The position numbers were made by a program, and so were the translations under genes. A stretch of 64,000 nucleotides of DNA from the NCBI GenBank assembly GCA_019828565.1, contig JAHDYR010000031.1, forward strand, positions 1 through 64,000. Direction: 5' to 3'. The notes under the pieces are model-generated. The model did no database searches, was not told the DNA's origin, and saw nothing but the letters and a program-made list of their open reading frames with translations. Of the stretch, positions 57,881 to 64,000 are shown one piece after another. Numbering within the stretch: position 1 is the stretch's first letter; every line of letters begins with the position of its first letter. This DNA comes from Carpediemonas membranifera (taxonomy: Eukaryota > Fornicata).

Positions 57881-58660
57881 TAAATATCCTTCCCCCCATT
57901 GGTTTACACAGCGGATGAGCTAGTGCGAGTACCACTCGAGCCCATTGGCACCCGGGGTGCTGAGACGCCCGAGAGGGCGCGCGGAAACGCGCAGTTTATG
58001 GCATCAGAATTTCGAATGCCCGAAGGCACATCGGGCCCAAAGGAGCCCGAGAAGAATAAATCCTTTACCCCCCCCTTTGGGAGTATGAGTTAGGTGGCTA
58101 GCCTAGTCTAGCGGATGTGTCAGACATCATTCCTGTCACAAGACCATCACTAGCACCTGCGCGCGCCGATCAATGTGCACTTTAGGTCACACTTCGAAAC
58201 GCATCGGCAGGTGTCGGAGCCGTTCCGGACCTGACCGGATCGCGAGACGAGGATTTACCCAGGTCTGTCATAAGAGCTCGGGGAAGCCACCCGAAGTAAA
58301 TACTCGCCCCCCCATTTTGGTTGGATTTAAGAGGAGGGCTCTCTGTTATAGAGCCACACTTTGTGGAAATTGGCGCTACATCGTCAGTAAGGTTACCTCG
58401 GGTAACGGGCCCGGAGCGGAGGGCGATGCGATAGCCTCACTCCGGGCAAAAGGTGTTTCGCCGGTCAGGCGAGTCACGCAGTTTATGCGGACAGAATGGC
58501 GCAAGGTTCGGATCCGCCGGATCCGACGGCACGGTACCAGTTACGACTGGTATACTCCTTCTCCCTCGGTAAGCGGAGAGGACTTCACGTTTAACTTACA
58601 CTAGCTTCCTCGTTAACATTGTGTAAATTAAGCGCCCCCCCCGTTGGTTAATGAAAAGAA
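57881..58660 (+). mobile_element. DIRS-type leader fragments (degenerate)
   Basis: Four C-rich motifs of the type (A/G)TAAAT...CCCCCC(C)NTTGG lie at about 57883, 58049, 58297 and 58625. Two GCAGTTTATG sites follow at 57991 and 58478. The segment 58312-58360 matches, on the opposite strand, the leader of DIRS-like element 1 (26680-26728). After the second GCAGTTTATG an ATG at 58498 opens a short Arg-rich frame that stops at 58601, in the place where gag would begin. I read this as two or more solo or truncated left ends of related retroelements. Confidence 0.55.
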
Positions 58661-58712
58661 TGTCATGAGGCTAGGATAGCTAGCAAGGTCAATCGCATCA
58701 TATCGGCAAAGT

Positions 58713-58784
58713 GGGGTCAGCCGGGATTTGAACCCGGGACCTCCTGCACCCAAAGCAGGAATCATACCTCTAGACCACTAACCC
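58713..58784 (-). tRNA. tRNA-Pro (UGG anticodon)
   Basis: A complete cloverleaf on the minus strand: acceptor GGGTTAG (58778-58784) with CTGACCC (58714-58720), D-arm with TAGTGGTCTAGAGG (box A), anticodon stem CCTGC/GCAGG around TTTGGGT (anticodon TGG), and T-arm CCCGGGTTCAAATCCCGG (box B). No intron; CCA not encoded, as in eukaryotes. Confidence 0.97.
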
Positions 58785-59126
58785 GCATTTTTGAGAAAAA
58801 AATGATTTTTACAAGACTGATGATATTTTGACGGCAACTTGGGGCCATTTCCGGCCATTAACAAGAGTTGAGCGGGGGGAAAATGGCCGTTGGATGGTCC
58901 TTCGACGCCTATGTGTCCCCTCTAAGACGGAAGTGGCCGGAGTGACAATCACCGATCGGTCTTTCTGCTGCCAATGCTGATCCGTTATAGTCGTGATTTC
59001 TTCTTGTTTCCCTGGACGGCAATCCCTATATCCGGTCGTATAGACGTCACCGAGGCGAACGGTAGACCTACCGATCACAGACAATTAGATTATTAAGACG
59101 CACTTGAACAAACAAGGTGTATTTAT

Positions 59127-59321
59127 ATGCCTGCCAACGAGCGACTGATGAAAAATCTGACAATTGGTGGGCTTCCGGCACATATTGCTGCATATCTCAA
59201 GACGCATGCGACCGAGATTGAATTGGTCGTGGGACATGGACAACAATCAGCCAAGTTAACTGCACGAAGGGTCGACTCTGTGGACGAATCGGCTCTCACA
59301 TTTTCTTCTACTGGCATCTGA
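59127..59321 (+). CDS. Small unknown ORF (64 aa)
   Basis: The ATG at 59127 follows a TATTTAT box by 1 nt. The 64 residues have a hydrophobic-helix pattern (LPAHIAAYLKTHATEIELVV) and a Ser/Thr-rich end. No known motif. It could be a real small protein, as the composition is protein-like and the frame lies alone in a non-coding region, or a chance frame. Confidence 0.35.
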   Translation: MPANERLMKNLTIGGLPAHIAAYLKTHATEIELVVGHGQQSAKLTARRVDSVDESALTFSSTGI

Positions 59322-59439
59322 TCACAGCAACATTCTCCAGCGGGGTGGGTTGGACTTAGCTCACTGGACAACTGGAATAACGAGGACTAAAGCCTCTCAC
59401 ATCGCCTGCGCCGATCAACCAAGCCCGATGTCTCATATT

Positions 59440-61794
59440 TTAAATAGATTCATAGCCCAGCACTGCGGGCTTACGAGGCATACTGTCCCACGTCTTGGTG
59501 CACTTTAAGGGCTCCAGTTGGTCGAGCAGCCCATGCAGCGTGTGGTCGCTCAGCTGGACGACGCTGGTCTTGGACGCCCTCGAGATGACCTGGGACTCGG
59601 TCAGCCCCGGTTGGAGCTGCTCGTCGTAGGAGTCCGTGATCGAGACGATTGTGACAGGCTCGAGGTCGATCTCTGGCAGCGTGAAGGAGAGCGTCATGCC
59701 GGCCTCGAGGTCGGCGCTCTCGCTCTGGGTGACGAGGACGAAGCCCTTGTCGCAGTCGATTCGGCGTGTGAGAAGGGCGGGGCAGCGGGCGACCCGGCAG
59801 GGGATGGAGAGAATGAAGTCGTCGCTGTGCTGATCGTGGATGCCCCGGATTGACAGCAGCTCGATCAGCACCGTCTTGTTCTTAGCCTTCGCGGGGGGCA
59901 TGCGGACGGCCGCCAGGGTCTCGCTGGGGGCGACGACGTCCTCGTCCTGGGCGATGAACCCCAGACTGGCCCGGTAGCTTTCCTCGCTGACGAGAATGGC
60001 GCCGGCCATGGCCGTACTCTCGATGCGCTGGGTCGTGTTGACGACGTCGCCGAGCACTGTATACTCCATGCGGTCGGCCGCCCCGATGTTGCCCGCGACC
60101 ATGGGGCCCGTGTGGATGCCGATGCCGAGGCGGAGGGGGTGGGTCAGGGAGGCGTGCTGGAAGCCGAACACGCGGTTCTGCATAGACAGTGCCGATCGGA
60201 TGGCGCGGAGGGGCGACTCGGCGTCGAACACGCCGTGCTGGATGAAGTGGGAGATGCCGAACAGCGCCATGATGGCGTCCCCGATGAACTTGTCGATCGT
60301 GCCCGTTTCAAAGGAGATGCACGGCACGGCGTCCCGCAGATACTCGTTCATAAGGGTGAACAGCTCGGTCGGGGGCATGCTCTCGCTCAGGGCGGTGAAC
60401 CCGACGATGTCTGAGAAGAGCACGGTGCCTTGGACGCCCTGGGGCACGAGGTCCTTCTTGCCCTTCATCACCTGGTCGACCAGGGGCTGCGGCAGGTACT
60501 TCGTCAGGGAGCGGCGGATGTTGGCGTTCGTGGTGGCCTCCCACACCAGCTGCTGCGACTTGAGGGCGACCGAGAGCTGGTGGCCGACCGCCGTGGCGAT
60601 CTCCATGTCCTTCTTCGTGAACGTGCCGTTCTGCTCGCTCTCCACCAGTACCAGCCCGAGGTAGTCATGTGTGTGCTTCGACAGCGTGCTGAACGACGGA
60701 CCGTACAGCGTCGAGTGAAGGCTCGTCAGGCTGTTCTTGCCCTCGGATGGGGCCCGCACCAGCAGCGGTATGCACAGCACGGCGGGGTGCTCGGCCACGG
60801 CAGGCTTGTGGTTCAGCGTCGTGGTCGGGTGATGCTTCATTGTCCGTAGCCCGCAGTCGGCGTCGGTTTTGGTCCTCGGCGGCAGCGCCACGACCCTCTG
60901 CCGGTCGAACCCGGCCCGCACGATGGCGCGGGCAACCTTGAACTCCGGGACGTTGACAAAGAACTCCTCGTCGACGAGGTCGTCGTCGGGGGAGGCCTGG
61001 ACGGAGCGTATGTCACGGGCACGGGCACTGATGAAGCGGAGGGAACGCTCAGACCGGCCCCGGAGCAGCATGACCTGCTTGGCGTTGGTGAACAGGTTCA
61101 ACAGCACGTCAAGCACGGCGTCGCAGTCCTCTTCGGACAGGTCGTCGTTGAACGACCGCAGCCCGAGGATCTCGGAGATGCGGAGAACGGCGTTGAGTCG
61201 CCGGCCGGCCGTAACGATGTCCGCCTTGATGCGCTGCTCGTCTGTAGCTGACAGACGCCGCTCTGCGGGATGGAAGGGGGGCTCCGGCACGACGAATGAA
61301 CTGTTGTCCATGTCCCGGGGGGAGCTGACGTACTCGCTGGCCTCGGACGGTGGCCGCATGGTTACAATTGTCCCCGCGTTCAGCTGGAGCGTGGCGCAGA
61401 GGTTGATGGAGCCAAGCCGGATGATGGCGCCGGGCTTGATGATTTCTTTGGACTTAGGCTTGAGGCGGCGCTCGGACACGAACGAGCCGTTGGAGGAGCC
61501 CAGGTCCTCTAGCACGATGGATGTGCCATCCACGGACACGGCGACGTGGGAGCGGGACAGCGTCAGATCGGGAATCGTGACGTCTGACTTCACGCCACGG
61601 CCGATAACCTTGGGAGTAGACGTAAGGGGGAAGCGGAAGCCTGCGCGGATGCCTGTATTAGGTTATTTGGGGAGGAACGCACCGTTTAAGATCTGGACCT
61701 CGTAGTTGGTGTCAGAGAAGTGGGGACTGCGTCTAATCGGCGAGCATGCACCATCGGTGCATATATTGGTCGGTTTCAGGCTTGGTTTTTGCAT
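59440..61794 (-). CDS. FHA-GAF-class III adenylyl cyclase (30-nt intron)
   Basis: Exon 1 (61794-61683) and exon 2 (61652-59440) join in phase 1 to give 774 residues. Only splicing completes the FHA domain: KVIGRGVKSDVTIPDLTLSRSH with SSNGSFV (about 60-105) binds phosphothreonine. Residues ~150-370 resemble a GAF-type sensor. The cyclase domain follows: GTVLFSDIVGFT (first metal Asp), TIDKFIGDAIMALFG (Lys for adenine, second Asp), GIGIHTGPMVAGNIG, YTVLGDVVNTTQRIES (Asp, and transition-state Asn/Arg). All key residues are there, predicting cAMP. No membrane segment. FHA-GAF-cyclase fusions are best known from bacteria, so transfer from bacteria is possible but unproven, and it now carries a spliceosomal intron. 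Confidence 0.88.
61653..61682 (-). other. 30-nt intron of the FHA-cyclase gene
   Basis: GTGCGT donor and CCTAATACAG acceptor with the branch-like CTAAT adjacent. Splicing forms a Gly codon and links NYEVQILNG to IRAGFRFPL, the first FHA strand. Confidence 0.9.
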
Positions 61795-62033
61795 CGTTTG
61801 TTGACTATATGGTTGTTGACTGAAAAACTTTTTTGCGCCCACCCCTCGAAGCGCCGCACGCCAGCATGTACATCCATTCGCCTGTACTCACTGTGAAGGG
61901 CCCGTTTTTTGACCCCTTGCCGCCATTTCTTTGAAGTCGAAATAATTGCATCCGACGAGCATCAGAGAGCAGTCTCATGAGACGAATGGTCCCCTATCTT
62001 GCTAGCTATAGCTAACCTTACCTTGCTAGCTAT
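61795..62033. other. Intergenic region
   Basis: 239 bp, AT-rich in part, with a repeated GCTAGCTAT near 62000-62030 beside the CEP95-like stop. Nothing else recognised. Confidence 0.4.
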
Positions 62034-63302
62034 TTACATAAGAGGACCGCCCTTGCCCACCGTGCCTTCCCGGATTGTCCGCATGACGTACCGGGCCAGG
62101 TGGTCGGGCTGGAACCGGGCGGTGTTCTGCTCCACTTCATGGAGTCGCCGCAGCTCGCCCAGCAGACTGTCGACCTCGTTCCTGTACCTGCGGGCGGACT
62201 CGGCCTGGATAGTCCGCATGGCCCGGGTCACGGAGGCCCTGCCCTGCCGCTGCTCGTCCCGCATCTGGGCGATCTCCTCCTTCAGCAGGCTGATCTGTGC
62301 ACTGTACTGGTGGTCGATGGCGTCCTCCATTTCCTTTCGGAGGGTCTTCTGCCGTGCGACGAGCTCCCGCTTGAGCTGGCCCTCCTCCTTCAGCCGGTCC
62401 CGCTCCATGGCGAGGGCGGAGGCGTACAGCTCCCGGAACACCATCTTGGACGCCTGTTCCTGCTTAAGTGCCGTTGCCCGCTTCATCTGGACGACCTCCT
62501 GCCGAAGCTTAGTCATGGACGCGTTGGCATGCCGCGCTGACGCCCCCGCCGGAAGTGTCAAGACTGGGTCCCGGACAGAGTCCGTCCGTGTCTCATCCTG
62601 CACCGAAGGCATGGTGTACGGCTTCCGCGGCCCCGTCGTCGGGATGCGGTTGGTCACCCGCCGTGCCCGTGTGCCAGACTGGGCCGTCCTCGCCTTCCTG
62701 GGCTGAATCCTGCTCGGTGTGCTGGATGCAGACCGTGTGGGCTTACCACGGGCGCCCTGGTCCACGGCCGGGGACACCGTGAAGTCCACCCCTCCTCGGC
62801 TGGGCGGCGTGCGGCGCGTGAAGTCAACAGACGTGGCTGCACGGGCCATCGGCGACTCGTCCGCCACCTCTACTGGGGATTCGACCGCAGTGTTCGCCGT
62901 GGAGGTCTCGACGGCCCTAGGGGGCCCGTCCGGGAAGAATGTACTGAACTCGGGGAGGACCTCCTCGCTGGACCCAGCCTGGACCAGGCGGTACAGTTCA
63001 TACATGATCTCCGTCAGCCAGTACACGGTGACATAGTCGCGGTCGACCAGGCGGCGGGGATTCAGGTGACTGAGCTCCGTCTGGAATATGTCGGTGCCCA
63101 GGAAGTCTATGAGGGCCGCGGCGTTGTGTAAATGATCTGCATCGGTTGTTACATCCCGGATAATCTCTGGGAGTGTGTCTCCGTGGAGTAGCTCAGTCAG
63201 CACGACGAAAATGCTCTCAGAGACCTCGTCGATGGCCTGAACTGAATAGTCGATTCCCGCCACATCTATTAGCTTATTCAGTGCTTTCACGAGCGGGTCC
63301 AT
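62034..63302 (-). CDS. CEP95-like centrosomal/basal-body protein
   Basis: 422 residues from the ATG at 63302. The N-terminal ~115 residues look like the calponin-homology-type domain of CEP95: VFVVLTELLHGDTLPEII, HLHNAAALIDFLGTDIFQTELSHLNP, with the LSH and DFL core. A 140-residue Pro/Ser/Arg-rich linker follows, and then a ~140-residue coiled coil (KLRQEVVQMKRATALKQEQ through RRLHEVEQNTARFQPDHL). In animals CEP95 is centrosomal. With POC1 it supports a flagellated cell. Identification is by pattern of the N-terminal domain, so moderate. A TAAATAG overlaps the stop. Confidence 0.6.
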   Translation of the reverse strand: MDPLVKALNKLIDVAGIDYSVQAIDEVSESIFVVLTELLHGDTLPEIIRDVTTDADHLHNAAALIDFLGTDIFQTELSHLNPRRLVDRDYVTVYWLTEIMYELYRLVQAGSSEEVLPEFSTFFPDGPPRAVETSTANTAVESPVEVADESPMARAATSVDFTRRTPPSRGGVDFTVSPAVDQGARGKPTRSASSTPSRIQPRKARTAQSGTRARRVTNRIPTTGPRKPYTMPSVQDETRTDSVRDPVLTLPAGASARHANASMTKLRQEVVQMKRATALKQEQASKMVFRELYASALAMERDRLKEEGQLKRELVARQKTLRKEMEDAIDHQYSAQISLLKEEIAQMRDEQRQGRASVTRAMRTIQAESARRYRNEVDSLLGELRRLHEVEQNTARFQPDHLARYVMRTIREGTVGKGGPLM

Positions 63303-63568
63303 ATCGTACTTGAGCCACTACGTGAAATTTCTCGTGATTTCGCACCTTTACGTGTATACATGCGGCGTTATATACCGGTTCCACCGGCCCACGTCTGTCC
63401 GAATACTCGGCCGGATCAACCGGCGTAGAGTATAGGAGCGGAGCAGCCTGGGGGTGGGAGAAACGGTAAACATCTCGGTATGCTGTGCTGCCGCATTCTG
63501 CTCCATACCGCTATGCAATACTGTTCCGAGCGCCCTTTATGTTTCTGCCAGTCGAGCCGAGCCTGAGC
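63303..63568. other. Intergenic region holding structured element copy B
   Basis: 266 bp between two minus-strand genes. The only notable content is the 63350-63447 element below. Confidence 0.45.
63350..63447 (+). ncRNA. Candidate structured RNA/element, copy B
   Basis: Homologous to 44412-44500. It has CCGGT-TCC-ACCGG and CCGG-ATCAA-CCGG hairpins and the identical AGGAGCGGAGCAGC tail. It lies on the + strand while both flanking genes are on the minus strand, arguing against it being a promoter of fixed orientation. Confidence 0.4.
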
Positions 63569-63982
63569 TCATCCGTAGATGCTTCCGCCGACGAGGAAGT
63601 TGTACTGGTTATGGTTGTCGGACCCCCCGGACAGCAACAGCACCTCGGTCAGCTTCTTCCTGTCGACGGGCGGCTGCATGCGGTGGAGGTACCACCAGAG
63701 CAGGACTACATCCGCCAGCACGCCGACAAAGAGGAACCCCGCCGTGAAGAGGTACAACACGCCGACGACACGGTGGCCGATGTAGAAGCGGTGCAGGTAG
63801 ATGCAGCCGAGCACGGAGGCCAGGAACGCCACGAAGACGAGCAGAAGAAGAGGCATGACAATCAGGAGGAGCACTGCAACCGTGATGGCGACCGTGACGA
63901 CCTCCGCGGCGTTGAGCTCGGAGTCAATGGCGAGGAACTCGATGACGGCCTCCATGCGCCGGGCCACGCGGTAGACCAACAT
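63569..63982 (-). CDS. TM2-domain membrane protein (possibly 5'-partial)
   Basis: From the ATG at 63982 the frame has 137 residues, but it stays open to the window edge (preceded by YELGVP), so the true start may lie outside. Two hydrophobic stretches: residues ~28-60 (VAVLLLIVMPLLLLVFVAFL) and ~73-98, the latter with CIYLHRFYIGHRVVGVLYL, the HRFYxG turn and LADVVLLW of TM2 domains. TM2 proteins are small two-helix proteins of unclear function. The cytosolic tail is short and ends SIYG. Confidence 0.65.
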   Translation of the reverse strand: MLVYRVARRMEAVIEFLAIDSELNAAEVVTVAITVAVLLLIVMPLLLLVFVAFLASVLGCIYLHRFYIGHRVVGVLYLFTAGFLFVGVLADVVLLWWYLHRMQPPVDRKKLTEVLLLSGGSDNHNQYNFLVGGSIYG

Positions 63983-64000
63983 CGGGACGCCCAGCTCGTA

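Noticed and set aside
1-64000. CRISPR array, bacterial operons or rRNA genes
   Set aside because: No short direct repeats with regular unique spacers, no Shine-Dalgarno-led gene strings, and no rRNA-like sequence were seen; the window is eukaryotic.

Overview
This is a eukaryotic window, most likely from a flagellated protist. It encodes FG-nucleoporin, POC1, CEP95-like, V-ATPase subunit C, DDI1, GT3 glycogen synthase and FIGNL1-type proteins, plus a eukaryotic tRNA-Pro. The right-hand half is gene-dense, GC-rich and nearly intronless. The few introns I can prove from reading frames are only 30-32 nt long. Two of them end in a branch-point-like CTNAY motif fused to the 3' splice site, as in Giardia and Trichomonas. 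A metamonad of the Carpediemonas type would fit, but that is inference.

Layout. (1) 0-19 kb is an accessory, transposon-like zone. It holds a Cys-rich zinc-finger ORF, an acidic-protein repeat family with a 27-nt palindrome, an OTU-like protease ORF with an acidic repeat, and a 5.2-kb block present twice in direct orientation (7618-12812 and 13901-19092; about 6.28 kb apart). The block carries a SET-domain gene with a 32-nt intron, a 309-aa-class unknown protein, a tyrosine-recombinase-like N-terminal fragment and two terminal hairpin structures. (2) 19-33.8 kb is a retrotransposon graveyard: a 5'-truncated chromovirus pol; an antisense unknown gene; two related DIRS-like (tyrosine-recombinase) retroelements on the minus strand; and, nested inside the second of these, an intact Ty3/gypsy chromovirus with identical 94-bp LTRs and a GAGGT target duplication. 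(3) 33.8-56.8 kb is core genome: HEAT-like giant protein, Nup214/Nup159-like nucleoporin, a Fanzor (eukaryotic TnpB-like) RuvC protein, a NICE-3/DLT1-like membrane protein, FIGNL1, a decayed ankyrin-kinase, glycogen synthase, V-ATPase C, DDI1, POC1 and glucose-6-phosphate isomerase. (4) 56.8-58.7 kb is gene-poor with DIRS-type leader fragments and ends in a tRNA-Pro. (5) 58.8-64 kb holds a small ORF, an FHA-GAF-class III adenylyl cyclase, a CEP95-like coiled-coil protein and a TM2-domain protein cut by the window edge.

The core genes are housekeeping or cytoskeletal (nuclear pore, centriole/basal body, glycogen and glycolysis, vacuolar proton pump, proteasome shuttle, microtubule-severing-type AAA). 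They show no operon logic: strands alternate and convergent 3' ends can be only about 30 bp apart, with ATAAA-like signals at or just after stop codons. Many transposon ORFs differ from intact frames by single-base indels in homopolymers. This can be real decay or assembly error, and I say so at each gene. The most interesting items are the Fanzor locus with a structured element just downstream, the ultra-short introns (one after a two-codon first exon), and the chromatin/ubiquitin-type domains (SET, OTU, zinc finger) carried in the mobile zone.
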